From Lindgomyces ingoldianus (taxonomy: Eukaryota; Ascomycota; Dothideomycetes; Pleosporales; Lindgomycetaceae), in NCBI RefSeq assembly GCF_010093535.1, contig NW_022985189.1, positions 393,124 through 457,123 on the forward strand: 64,000 nucleotides of DNA, read 5' to 3'. The notes beneath the pieces were generated by a model that saw only the letters and a program-made list of their open reading frames with translations, made no database searches and was not told where the DNA came from. Made by a program: the position numbers and the translations under genes. Of this stretch, positions 43,466 to 54,903 are shown one piece after another (position 1 is the first letter of the stretch; every line of letters starts with the position of its first letter).

Positions 43466-44419
43466 TAACACTAAATAACTTTTATAAGCTAATTTTATAG
43501 ATAACTTATAAAAGCTAAGTAATAATAAAAAGTAAGTAATTATTAAGACTATACTTAAGTTATATACATAAAATTTTTTTTAAATAGTATTTATAGCTAA
43601 TATAGCTAATTTTTTACGCGCTAAGTATAATCTAGGCTATATTAGCATAAACTAGCTTAGTATGTTTAGAAAGTGTTATCTAAACTTTAAAGTAATATTT
43701 AAGCGTAGTATAACTATAAAAAAGCTTTTTATAAAAGTTCTAAAGTAATTTAGAGTAGGTTTAGCCTTATAAAGAATATTAAAGCTAAGTATAGCATTTA
43801 AAATAATAACATATATAACTTTAGTAAAATAAGCTTTATTATAGGCTAAATATCTATTAACTATACTTACACTTAAAACTTTACTTTAAGCTTTAAATAA
43901 CACTTTATAAACATACTAGGCTAGTTTATGCTAATATAGCTTAGATTATGCTTAGCGTGCAAAGAATTAGCTATATTAGCTATAAATGCTATTTAAAGAG
44001 AAAATCTTTACATATATAGCTTAAGTATAGTCTTAATAATTACCTACTTCTTATTATTACCTAGCTTTTATAAGTTAGCTATAAAATTAGCTTATAAAGG
44101 TTATTTAGCGCTATTATTATTTATTATTTTTTAAAAGACTTTATATATAGCTGCAGCATGTTTTTTTAAAAGGTTTATGTTTTATTAAAAAGCTTAGAGC
44201 ATAAGCTGTATTTAATATTCTTTTAGCGCATCTAAGTAGTGTTATTAGAAATATATTAGTGTAAAAAAAGTAGTTTAGTAAAGTCTTAGTAAAAGTAAGT
44301 AACTTAGGTGTGTAAGCAACTTGCCTGTGAAGTACGTTAAGTATTATGTAACATAGTTATATAATTCTTCTTATGCGTAATAACTATCTAGACTGTAACA
44401 CTGTTACTATATACAGATA

Positions 44420-44733
44420 CTAGCAACTTTTTGTTTTTATCTAAAGAGTTGCCTTTTGTACTAGTTACCTCTCTTCTATTTAGGCAGGATTCTATAACAA
44501 GATAGTGTAGGATCTTTATATAAAAAAGTGTGTGTAATAAAAAAAATAAAAAAATAAGCCTTATATAAAAGTGTTAGTTATTAGTCTAGTTAGTTTAAGG
44601 CATCTTTGCACACAGAATCTAGCTAGTCTATAGATGCTTTTTATTTAGACAGAAAAGTAGGTAGTTAAAACTAATAGTTAAAAAGCCTAATTTAGTGTTT
44701 TCTTTATATATACATTTATAAAGTTATGTTTAC
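44420..44733 (+). repeat. Repeat segment downstream of LTR-like repeat, copy A part 1
   Basis: CTAGCAACTTTTTG onward is matched by 51401 onward. This is the first of four pieces of copy A (others 46598-46989, 49929-50289, 50894-51123), separated by later insertions. It is probably the decayed interior of an LTR retrotransposon. Confidence 0.65.
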
Positions 44734-44735
44734 TA

Positions 44736-46595
44736 ACGTACCTAACAGGTTGGCCGGCCACACAGGTTGGCCGGCTACTTTTGCTAAGCCCCTACTAAAA
44801 CTACTCTATTCTAGCGCAAAACAGCCTACTTTAGCCCTGTGTAAAGTAATATAACATAAGATATTATTTAAAGTCTACTTCTACTATTTTCTTACATATA
44901 TGTAAGTTATGCTTAGTTTAATTACACTACTTACATTGCCTTTAACTTAGCTTACTTTTTTTAGCGCACACTTATGTCTTTAGCTTTTTTCTATTACTAC
45001 ACACTTTAAACTTCTTTAGAGTAGTTAAATAAGCTTTATTTTTAACTATTAAGGTTTTTTTTACTTAAATTTACTTCTTTTTATGTAATCTATGTTATGT
45101 AGTAGCCTTATTTGCTACTTAAAGCTTTATAATCTTTTTTTATACTAACACTAGCTTATGTATAATAATTACTACCCTTTTAAAACCCTTTTAAAGGCCT
45201 CTACTATAGACATTAGTAAGCTATTTATATGCCTCTAAATTTTTACTTTTATAAGTATTAATTATAACTTAAATTTAAAGGTATTACTTAAAGTTTATAA
45301 CTACTAAAGCTTATTATTAATAAGTAGTAGTAGTAATAAAGTATATAACTAAATATTAAATGCTATTTTAACTTATTTTAGGTTAAATAAGACTAAACTA
45401 GCGCCTTAAAACTCTTTTTAAATATTACTAAAAGTAATTACTACATTATAAGCGTGTATAAAGCATAGTAAAAACTTAAGTTTTATAATATAAGTAATCT
45501 AGTTATACATAAAATCTTTAGCTTAGCACTTATATGCCTTCTTTAAAGGGGTAAAACAACTTATATTAAGAAGCTATAAAAGGTGTAATAAGTGTAAAAG
45601 TATGTAAATAGTAATAAACTTTTTTATAGTACTACTAGAAATTAAGTAAGTTATAGCTTTTATAGCTATTAATAATAAAAAGCTAATAAGCACTTATAAC
45701 CTTTTTTTTTATATACTTATTAAAGTGCTTTAACTACTACAGCCTAAGCTTATTTATTATCTAGCTATTTTTAAAGACTATAATAACCTAGTTCTAAAGT
45801 AGATTTTTTTTATACTAAGTAAAAAAGTAATAGTAGCCTTTAAAAATAATAAAAAGTAAAATAGCTTACTTTATTATGTTAATACTTTAAATAACTATTA
45901 TCTACTTTTTATTACTTTACTATATTACCTTTAGCTGTTTTTATTTTTTTAAAGTTATAATAACTACTTTAGTTAATATTTAGCTTATTATAAAGCTTAA
46001 CTTATTAAAGTTATACATGTTTTTATTCTAGATACTATACTTAGCTTTTATGTTAGCTACTAGGTAAAACTAGCTTTAAATAACCTTTAGATTTTTATAA
46101 AGCACTTTTTTATAATTATACTTATAATTAAACTTTATTATAAACTTAGAGTAGTGCTTAACTTATATACTAGGCTAGTTTAAGCTAACCTGGCCTAGAT
46201 TATGCTCTACGCGTAAGAAATTAGCTATATTAGCTATAGCTATAAGCTTAAAAAGAAATTTATATATAATAAGCTTAAGTATATACTTAATAACTACTTT
46301 TTTTTTAAGCTTAGTTAGATTTCTTAATTTAGGCTAGTTAGCATTTTACTTATAAAGTCTATTTAGCGTGTTAATTACTTAGTGTTATGTAAAAGACATT
46401 ATAAATAGCTATAGTGTGTTATAAGAAAAGTTTTAAGTTTTATTTAAAAGCCTAAAAAGCAAGCTATATTTAATGTTCTTTAGAAGATTTAATCTAGTGT
46501 TATTATTAAGGCATTATGTAGATAGGTAGAGTGTGGTAGGGGCTTAGCAAAAGTAGCTGGCCAACCTGTGTAGCTGGCTAACCTGTTAGGTACGT
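44736..46595. mobile_element. Second Fot1-like family, copy 2 (1.86 kb)
   Basis: Complete, with TIRs in which a ~17-bp motif (ACAGGTTGGCCGGC...) occurs twice in tandem at each end. TA lies at 44734-44735 and 46596-46597. The interior is related to the first Fot1-like family, and in the middle the reverse strand shows traces of the same transposase region. No open frame. Confidence 0.85.
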
Positions 46596-46597
46596 TA

Positions 46598-46989
46598 TTA
46601 ATTTACTTAATTTTTATAATCTCTCTTTTTTTTATATAATTTATAAAGTAATATAATGTTAAATATAAGTTATTTTTTACTAGTAGTGCTTAGCTTAATA
46701 AAGTAATTATATAAAGACCTTAAATCTATGTAGATTACTACTAAGATTAGTAGTAGTTTAAGTATTTATATAATCTACTATAGAGTTATACTAAAAGTAA
46801 TTATATTATTAAACTCTTTAACTATTTTATATAGTTTACTAGTAAGAACACTCTTAGTTACTCTGTTATACTTAGTATTTTAAAGTAGTTACTTTATTTT
46901 ATATAGTTTTTATTACTTAATATAATTAAAAATCCTAGCTATAAGCTAAAGCTTTTATTATTAGTAAATAATTTATTTATAAAAATAAA
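46598..46989 (+). repeat. Repeat copy A, part 2
   Basis: Most of this piece matches 51850-52180 in the same order and orientation. Confidence 0.65.
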
Positions 46990-46991
46990 TA

Positions 46992-49926
46992 ATATACTTC
47001 ACAGGCAAGTTGCTTACACACCTAAGTTGCTTACTTTTGCTAAGACTTTACTACACTACTTTTTTACACTAATGTATTTCTAATAACACTACTTAAACAT
47101 GTTAAAAAAAATGTTAAATGTAGCTTATGCTTTAAGCTTTTAAATAAAATATAATACTTTTTAAGCAACATGCTACAGCTATTTATAACAGTTTTTAAAA
47201 GATAATAAGTAACTAACATACTAGATAACTTTTCTAAGCTAATTATATAGCTAACTTATAAAAGCTAGATAATAATAAGAAGTAAGTAATTATTTTGCAC
47301 ATACTTAAGCTAGATGCGCAAGGATTTCCCCTCTAGCTAGCAGCTATAGCTAATATAGCTAATTCTTTACACGCTATGTATAATATAGGCTATATTAGTA
47401 TAAACTAGCTTAATATATTTATTAAGTGTAAGTATAACTATAAAAAAGCTTTTTATAAAATTTTTATAGTAATTTAAAGCTAGTTTAACTTTATAAAAAA
47501 TATTAAAGCTAAGTATAGCATTTAAAATAATAACATGTATAACTTTAATAAAATAAAGTTTATAATAAGCTAAATATCTACTAGAGTAGTTATTATAAGT
47601 TTAAAAAATATAAGAACAGCTAAAAGCAGTCTAGCTAGGTAACTAAAAGTAGACAATAGCTATTTAGAGCATTAATGCTAAAAAGTAAGCTATTTTACTT
47701 TTTATTATTTTTTAAAGTAGCAACTACTTTTTAAACTAGTATAAAAAAAATCTACTTTAAAATTAAGTTATTATAATCTTTAAGTGTAGCTAGACTACTA
47801 ATTAGCTTAGCCTAGACTAGTTAAAGCACTTTAACATGTATATAAAGAAGTGTACTATTAGTAGCTACTATCTACTAGTTATTAATAGCTATAAAAGCTA
47901 TAACTTACTTTATTTCTAGTAACGTACTTCATGGGCGAGTTGCTCACACACCTGAGTCGCTTACTTTTGCCAAGACCCTACTAAACCACCCTTCCTACAC
48001 TAATGCATTCCCTACAACACTACTTAGACACGCTAAAAGAATGTTAGATACAGCTTATGCTCTAAGCTTTTAAATAAGATATAAAACTTTTAAAGAAATA
48101 TGCTGTAGCTATGTGTAAGGTTCTATAAAAGATAATAAATAACTATAGCGCTAGACAACTTTTACAAGCTAATTCTATAGCTAAATTACAAAGGCTAGGT
48201 AATAAAAAGAAGCAGGTAATTATTAAGACTATACTTAAGCTATATGCGTAAGGAATTTCCCCTTAGATAGCATTTATAGCTAATATAGCTAATTCTTTGC
48301 GCGCTAAGCGTAATCTAGGCTATGTTTGCATAAACTAGCCTAGTATGTTTGTGAAGCGTTATTTAGAGCTTAAAGTAACGTTTAAGCGTAAGTATAACTA
48401 TAAAAGAGCTTTCTACAAGAGTCCTAGGGTAATTTAGAGTAGGTTTAGCCTTATAGAGAATATTAAAGCTAAGTATAGCATCTAGGATAATAACATGTAC
48501 AACTTTAGCAAGATAGGGTTTATAATTAGCTAGATATCTCTTAACTATACTTGCGCTTAAAACTTTACTTTAAGCTCTAAATAACACTTTACAAATATAC
48601 TAGGCTAGTTTATGTAAACATAGCCTAGATTACGCTTAGCGCGCAAAGAATTAGCTATATTAGCTATAAATGCTATCTAAGAGGAAATTCCTTGCGCATA
48701 TAGCTTAAGTATAGTCTTAACAATTACCTGCTCCTTTTTATTGCCTAGCCTTTATAATTTAGCTGTAGAATTAGCTTATAAAGGTTATCTAGTGCTATAG
48801 TTATTTATTATTTTTTATAAGACTTTACACATAGCTACAGCACATTTCTTTAAGAGTTTTATGTTTTATTTAAAAGCTTAGAGTGTAAGCTGTATCTAAC
48901 ATTCTTTTAGCGCGTTTAAGTAGTGTTATAGGGAATGCATTAGTGTAGGAAGGGTGGTTTAGTAGGGTCTTGGCAAAAGTAAGCAACTTAGGTGTGTGAG
49001 CAACTCGCCTATAAAGTACGTTAATACTATAAAAATAATAAAATTATTACTATTTATATGCCTTTTTACTTATTATACTTTTTATAGCTACTTAATATAA
49101 GTTATTTTACTTTTTTAAAAAAAGTGTATAAGTGCTAAGCTAAAAACCTTATACATAACTAAATTACTTATATTATAAAAATAAAGTTTTTACTATGCTT
49201 TAAAGTAGCTTATAAGGCTATAATTACTTTTAGTAATATCTAAAAAAAGTTTTAAAGCGCTAAATTAGTTCTTTTTAACTTATAATAAGTTATAATAGGC
49301 TTTAATATAAAGTTATGCACTTTATTACTACTACTACTTATATATAACAAGCTCTAGTAGTTATAAACTTTAAGTAATACTTTAAAACTTAAGTTATAAT
49401 TAATACTTATAAAAATAAAAATTTAAAAGTATATAAATAGTTTACTAACTTTTATAGTTAAAGTGTTTAAAAAAGTTTTAAAAAAAGTAGTAATAATTAT
49501 ATATAAGTTAGTGTTAGTATAATAAAAAATTACTAAGCTTTAAGTAGCTAATAAAGCTACTATATAATATAAATTATATAAAAAAAAGTAAATTAAAGTA
49601 AAAAAAACTTTAATAATTTAAAAAAGCCTCTACTTAATAGCTTTAAAAGAGTTTAAAGTGCACAGTAATAAAAAAAAGTAAAAAAGTAGGTATAAGCTAA
49701 AGTAAGTAAGCTATTTTAAAGGCGCTGCAGATAGTGTAATTAGACTAAGTATAACACATAAATGTGTAAGTAAGAAGTAGAAGTAGTATCTAAATAATAT
49801 TCTAGGCTGTACTGTACTATATAGTGCTAGAGCAGGTTGTTATAGGCTATAATAGAGTTTATTAGGGTGGAGTCTTAGCAAAAGTAAGCAACTTAGATGT
49901 GTACGCAACTCGCCTGTGAAGTACGT
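46992..49926 (+). mobile_element. Full-length Fot1/pogo-like element, interrupted
   Basis: TIR-bounded with TA flanks (46990-46991, 49927-49928). Without the insert 47922-49021 it is about 1.83 kb. Coding is on the + strand: around 47505-47560 it reads AKYSI-stop-NNNMYNFNKIKF, corresponding to the TKAKYGI...D-E-D-x-Y-N-F-D-E-T-G-F block of Fot1/pogo transposases with D-to-N and E-to-K changes as expected from G-to-A mutation. Not functional. Confidence 0.8.
47922..49021. mobile_element. Intact 1.1-kb palindromic Fot1-like element
   Basis: Exactly 1100 bp between TA duplications (47920-47921, 49022-49023). The left arm (47922 to ~48395) and right arm (~48547 to 49021) are inverted copies of each other of about 475 bp, separated by a ~150-bp core that reads like part of the transposase (IENIKAKYSI, YNFSKIGF). 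It is GC-richer and less mutated than its host at 46992-49926, so it is younger. The whole arises from duplication of the 5' end of the full-length family in inverse orientation. It cannot encode a transposase and would need one in trans. Confidence 0.9.
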
Positions 49927-49928
49927 TA

Positions 49929-50289
49929 GCTTTATGTAGTCTAGTTATAGTAGCATAAAAGTAAGTCTTTTACTACTATTATCTATCTACTACTAGATGT
50001 GTACATTAAGGGCTTTAATGTCTTTATGCAAAGAGTTTATAGTTTAAGTAGCAACTAAGAAATTAAATACTATCTTTAGTTAACACACTAAAGTAATATA
50101 TACTTCTCTAGCTCTTTATATAACATACTAGTGTACAGCATTCTCTACTATAGCATTAATTATATAAAAGTTCTTTACTTAACTTTTCTAAGTAAAAGTA
50201 ACTTTATTTTATATAAGCTAAATTTTTTTTATTAAATTTAATAAGCTAGTTCTTAGATAGCATAGTTTTACTTTTTATATAAAAATTTA
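49929..50289 (+). repeat. Repeat copy A, part 3
   Basis: The sequence GCTTTATGTAGTCTAGTTAT onward is matched by 52182-52404 and then, across an insert, by 54247 onward. Confidence 0.65.
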
Positions 50290-50294
50290 CTTTT

Positions 50295-50888
50295 TGTTAA
50301 ATAGGCTCTAACTGTAACGATTCTCGTTCCATCTCGGGTCGCCCGGAACCCATCCGAAGGGTCCCCGTATCGGCTCTGACCCTGGCTCAACCCTGACTCG
50401 ACCTGGCCCCGACTCTGCCCTGCCCCCTGCTGTTACCCCTATTCCCTCATGTATTTAGTCGCACCTCGCCTGTAGCTAGCTCAGTAGTTTTCTGATATCC
50501 TTTTGTACAAGGCCTATAGGTGTCAATGGCATTCCCAGGTTCAGAGTCCCCACGCACTCCCATATGCCTCTGAGTGGATTCCCTCCGCATTCGGACCCAT
50601 TGTCTTGCCTGCGCCGTTACACTAACAGCTAGCTGCTTATAGTATAAGCGCTTAAGTAGCAAGAGTAAGAGTAGTGTACAGTGTGCACAGCGTACAGGGT
50701 AGGTAAGGTAAGGGCAACATGTTTCTAGTTCTATTGCTCTTGTCTTTCCTCTGTATAGAGAAAAAGGGGGATATCTAGATGTTCGCGCATAGAGGTTCGC
50801 GCACGAGCATCATGTGACATAGATACGTGATCCTGCTTGTGCGCGATCGCTTGTATCCAGGCCGTGACGCTGCTGCTGCGTACAGACA
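50295..50888 (+). repeat. 277-bp-type LTR-like solo repeat with nested gypsy LTR
   Basis: It begins TGTTAAATAGG and ends TACAGACA, with a perfect 5-bp duplication CTTTT at 50290-50294 and 50889-50893. That is the signature of an LTR insertion reduced to a solo LTR. Its own length without the nested LTR is about 280 bp. It is less RIP-damaged than neighbouring copies. Confidence 0.8.
50313..50621 (-). repeat. Gypsy solo LTR with CTAAC target duplication
   Basis: 309 bp, TGTAACGATTCTCG...GCGCCGTTACA, the reverse of the LTRs at 56-63 kb. Perfect 5-bp duplication CTAAC at 50308-50312 and 50622-50626. GC-rich and nearly unmutated. Confidence 0.92.
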
Positions 50889-50893
50889 CTTTT

Positions 50894-51123
50894 TATAGTT
50901 TATTTTTCTTTTTTTATATAAAGTTTTTTATTATAATACTTAAAGTATTATCTATTTATAAGCTAGTTATACTAAAAGTGTGCTCTTCTTTATTTATAAT
51001 TACAAAGTAGAGGTTATATAAAAAAAATGTGTATATATAGCTTTTTTTTATAGTAGTTATAGAATGTTTTAAACTAATATAGGCCTAATTCTACAGCTGT
51101 ATATAAGAGTTATATAACCTAAA
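50894..51123 (+). repeat. Repeat copy A, part 4
   Basis: Matches ~54398-54612 of copy B (for example AAACTAATATAGGCCTAATT). Confidence 0.65.
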
Positions 51124-51400
51124 TGTTAAATAGGCTCTGTTAGCTAGCTGCTTATAGTATAAGCACTTAAGTAGCAAGAGTAAGAGTGGTGTACAGTGTG
51201 CACAGCGTACGAAGTAGGTAGGGTGGGGGCAACATGTTTCTAGTTCTGTATTGCTCTTTCTTTCCTCTGTTAGAGGAAAAGGGGAATATCTAGATGTTTG
51301 CGCATAGAGGTTTGCGCACAAGCATTATATAACATAGTTACATAATCCTTCTCTTACGCAATAACTATCTAGACTGTAACACTATTGCTATATACAGACA
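51124..51400 (+). repeat. 277-bp LTR-like repeat, uninterrupted copy
   Basis: It runs TGTTAAATAGGCTCTGTTAG...CTATATACAGACA. The flanks (CTAAA left, CTAGC right) are not a clear duplication. The right flank CTAGCAACTTT is the same as that of the 39352-44419 copy, so LTR plus downstream segment form a repeated unit. Confidence 0.8.
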
Positions 51401-51464
51401 CTAGCAACTTTCTATTTTTGCCTAAGGAGTTGCCTTCTGTACTAGTTACCTCCCTCCTGTTTAT

Positions 51465-51648
51465 ACAGGTCTATCTAAATATGTTCTGCCTATACTTTAT
51501 CCTATTTATTAAAACTTGCCCTAGTAATGCTATATATTAGAATAGGCTAGTTATACTTTATAAATAGCTTTATAAATAATATAAAGTGTTTAAGCTATTA
51601 TTATCTAGCCTTATACACTTGTCTTGTAAATGTCTAGTAGTGTACAGG
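51465..51648. mobile_element. Small insertion, possible MITE
   Basis: It is absent from copy A. Flanks CTGTTTAT and CTATTTAT could be an 8-bp target duplication with one RIP-type change. The ends ACAGGTC and GTACAGG form only a weak inverted repeat. Confidence 0.35.
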
Positions 51649-52404
51649 CTATTTATGCAGGATTCTGTAGCAGAATAGTGCAAGATCTTTGCGTAGAGAG
51701 GTGTGTGCAATAGAAAAGACAAAAAAAATAAGCTTTATACAGAGGTGTTATTAGTCTAGTTAGTCTAAGGCATCTTTACGCATAGAATCTAGCTAGTCTA
51801 TAGATGCTTCTATCTAGACAAAGAGGCAGTTAGTTAGGACTAATAATTAAAAAGCTTAATAAGGTAATTATATAAAAACCTTAAATCTATGTAGATTACT
51901 ACTAAAATTAGTAGCAGTTTAAGTGTTTATATAATTTACTATAAAGTTATACTAAAAGTAATTACATTATTAAACTCTTTAACTATTTTATATAGTTTGC
52001 TAGTAAAAACACTTCTAGTTACTCTTTTACACTTAGTAGAATTCTAGTGTATAATATTACCTAGTATTTTAAAGTAGTTACTTTATTCTATATCGTCTTT
52101 ATTACTTAGTATAATTATAAATCTTAGCTATAAGCTAAGGTCTTTATTATTAGTAAATAATTTATTTATAAAAATAAACAGCTTTATGCAGTCTAGTTGT
52201 AGTAGCATAAAAGTAAGTCCTCTGCTACTGTTATTTATCTACTACTAGATGCGTATATTAAGAGCTTTAATGTCTTTATATAAAGGATTTATAGTTTAGG
52301 TAGTAACTAAGAGATTAAATGCTGCCTCTAGTTAACACACTAAGGTAATATATACTTCTTTAGCTCTTTATATAACATACTGTTGTACAGCATCTTCTGC
52401 TATA

Positions 52405-54244
52405 ACATGGTCCACAAGCGAATGTTCAACACAAGCGAGTGTTCTGTCCCACTACTAAATTTAACTTTAAAGACTATTAATTTAACAACGCAAAAATATA
52501 CTATATAAAATAAACTACTATAAGATTATTTAATATCCTTACATGTATAAGAGTTATGCCTAGGCTTATTACAGCGCTTAAAGCGCTGTACGCGCGCTGC
52601 GCTGCTTTTAGCAGTTAACTTCTTTTAAGGCATTTTGCTACCTTTTACTATACTAGTAAGCTTCTAAGTACTTAACTTAAAGCCCTAATAACTTGTTAAA
52701 GTTTTTTCTTTTTAAATTTACTTTTTTTTACACTGCTTATACTTTGTAGCTGCCTTATAGGCTCTCTCTAGGGCAGCTGCTTAATTGCGCTATAGAATAG
52801 CAACATAAGCTATCTTAGTAGCGCCCTTACTTAGCTACTTTACTAGATTAAGCATAGCAAAAAAAGATAAATTTTAATGCTTTTAAATTTAATTATATAG
52901 TAAAGTTAACTAAGCCTTAACTTTATAAAAATTGCTAAGTGTTTAAGCCTTCTAGGCAGTATTTAGTAGTAGAGTAGCTAGCTAATTAGGTAGCTGTATA
53001 TTAAGCTTTAAGAGCACTAGCTCTAGGTTAAATAAGACTAGTCCTGTAGCTCTAAAGCCTGCGCAGATATTATCTATTATAATTAAGCAACTAAATGCTA
53101 CTTTAAAGGCTAGTAAGAAAGTTAGCTTGTTAATATTGTTAATCTAGTAGCAGATTAACTAGCTAATTTTAGTACTGTATGCGCGCTTTAACAGCAAAAA
53201 GCAGCTAATGTTAAGCAGCTGTAGAATATGTAACGCGTGTGCTAGCATACAGAGCGCTATAATACGCCTCTACTTACAGAGCTTTAGGAATTTAACAGAG
53301 TAATAGCTTTTATAGCTATTAAAAATAAGTAGCTACTATAAGCCTACTAAGTAATCTTTTATGTGTAGATTAAAGTGCTCTAGCTATGTAATTCTATGTT
53401 TATTAGTTATCTAGCTGTTGTTGCTAACACTAATAGCCTAGTCCTTTAGTATATCCTTATTTTTATACTAGGTAGATAGGTAATGCTTGCCTTTAAAAAT
53501 TATGTATAGAGGTATTACCTACCTATCTGCGTTAATGCCTATAATAACTGTCACCTATTTACAGTTACTTAGCTGTATAGCCTTTAGCTAATTACGTCTA
53601 TCTGTGCCTATAATAACTATTTAGCTTAATATAACCTCTATCTAAAAGCCTGTCTTATTAAAATTATATGTGTCCTAATCTATAATGCTGTACTTTAATT
53701 ATGTAGCTTTTATAAGCTTAAACTACTTGCTTATAATTACTAGATCTTTACATTTTGCTTATTAGTAATTATATAGTTAGCTAAGGTAGGTTTTAACTGC
53801 TAGTGTACGCGCAACAAAGTTAGATAGCTAGTTAATACCTGCTAGTAGAGCGCTGCGCTTAGTAAGAAGCTTGTTAGCTATCTTTTGTACAGCACCTAGA
53901 GTAGGCGCAAATCCTTAGAAATCTAGATTAAGTATATGCTTAATAATTACCTCCTCTTCTAGCTTTATAAGCTTCTTGTTGTTAGCTATATAGTTGCGTT
54001 GCATAGTTATCCCTGCGCGTTATTAGCAGAGAGCTATTTAATTAACATTATAAAGTGCTGCAGCGCGCCTCTTAGTTAAAGACGTGTCTTTATTAAGAGC
54101 TTAAATAGCTAGGTTAATTCTAGCCTCTTTTAAAGATAATTAATTATATAGTTGTTAATGCATCGCAGTTAGTAGTAGGTTAGCTGCGTTTTGGTGGTGG
54201 GACGGAACACTTGCTTGTGTTGAACATTCGCTTGTAGACCATGT
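52405..54244. mobile_element. Third TA-duplicating DNA transposon (1.84 kb)
   Basis: Inverted repeats of about 50 bp, ACATGGTCCACAAGCGAATG ... and its inverse ending CTTGTAGACCATGT, with TA on both sides. The empty site is visible in copy A at about 50153-50170 (CTATAGCATTAATTATATAA). The size and TA duplication fit the Tc1/mariner (pogo/Fot) group, but the ends are unrelated to the other two families. The interior has no open frame and is AT-rich with several GC-rich remnants (for example GCGCTGTACGCGCGCTGCGC). No transposase motif is identified with confidence. Confidence 0.8.
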
Positions 54245-54620
54245 TAGCATTAATTATATAAAGGTCTTTTACTTAACTTTTTTAGATAAGAGTAACTTTA
54301 CCTTATATAAGCTAGATCTTCTCTTTATTAAATTTAATAAGCTAGTTTTTAGATAGTATAGTCTTCTTTTTTATGTAAAAGTTTACTTTCTGTAGTTTAT
54401 TCTCCTCTTTCTATGCAAAGTTTTTTATTATAATGCTTAAAGTATTATTTATTTATAAGCTAGTTATACTAAAAGTGTTTTTTTTTATTTATAATTAAAA
54501 AGTAAAAGTTATATAAAAAAATGTGTATGCGTAGCTTTTTTTATAGTAGTTATAGTATGTCTTAAACTAATATAGGCCTAATTCTATAGCTCTATATAAA
54601 GGTTATACAACCTAGAAGAT

Positions 54621-54903
54621 TATATTTAGTAGAAAGTTCTAGCGCATCTTTTTTAGTAGCTTTGTGTACAGCGTGCGTAGAAGCTTATCTATTAATTAGA
54701 TGTATGCTTCTGTAATATTACATAGTTTAAAATATATTTTATACATAGCCTTTAGGCTTACTTTTATAACTAAAAGTAGTCTCTAGCTTATTCTTTAAAT
54801 AGTTAGTAATTAAGTAAAAAAAAATTATTATTTTATTAAAGTAGCTAGTAAACACTAGGCAGGATTTTTTATATAGTTAAGTTATTTTACCTTTTACTTC
54901 TTA
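54621..54903. other. AT-rich DNA, no gene seen
   Basis: Continuation of decayed repeat DNA before the next Fot1-like element. No frame or element end was recognised. Confidence 0.45.

Larger units (their letters stand above)
39549..44337. mobile_element. 1.1-kb palindromic Fot1-like element, itself interrupted
   Basis: Termini are ACGTACTTCACAGGCAAGTT and its inverse ending GTACGT, flanked by TA on both sides. The element's own parts (39549-39774 and 43468-44337) add up to about 1096 bp and match the intact copy at 47922-49021, including the same core-to-right-arm junction (AAATATCTATTAACTATACT). Both ends derive from the same end of the full-length family. It is interrupted by a full-length element at 39775-43465. 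Confidence 0.8.
39352..44419 (+). repeat. 277-bp LTR-like repeat split by transposons
   Basis: The two halves, 39352-39548 and 44340-44419, together give 277 bp and match 51124-51400. The start TATTAAATAGG and end CAGATA are RIP-type variants of TGTTAAATAGG and CAGACA. It is split by the palindromic Fot1-like element at 39549-44337. Confidence 0.75.
51401..54620 (+). repeat. Repeat copy B, interrupted
   Basis: Second copy of the segment described as copy A, in the same order. It is interrupted by a ~184-bp insert (51465-51648) and by the 1.84-kb element at 52405-54244. The two copies lie head to tail, each following a 277-bp LTR-like repeat. No open frame. Confidence 0.6.

Noticed and set aside
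50447..50662. 71-codon minus-strand frame
   Set aside because: It lies within the gypsy solo LTR; LTRs of this family are GC-rich and give chance frames.
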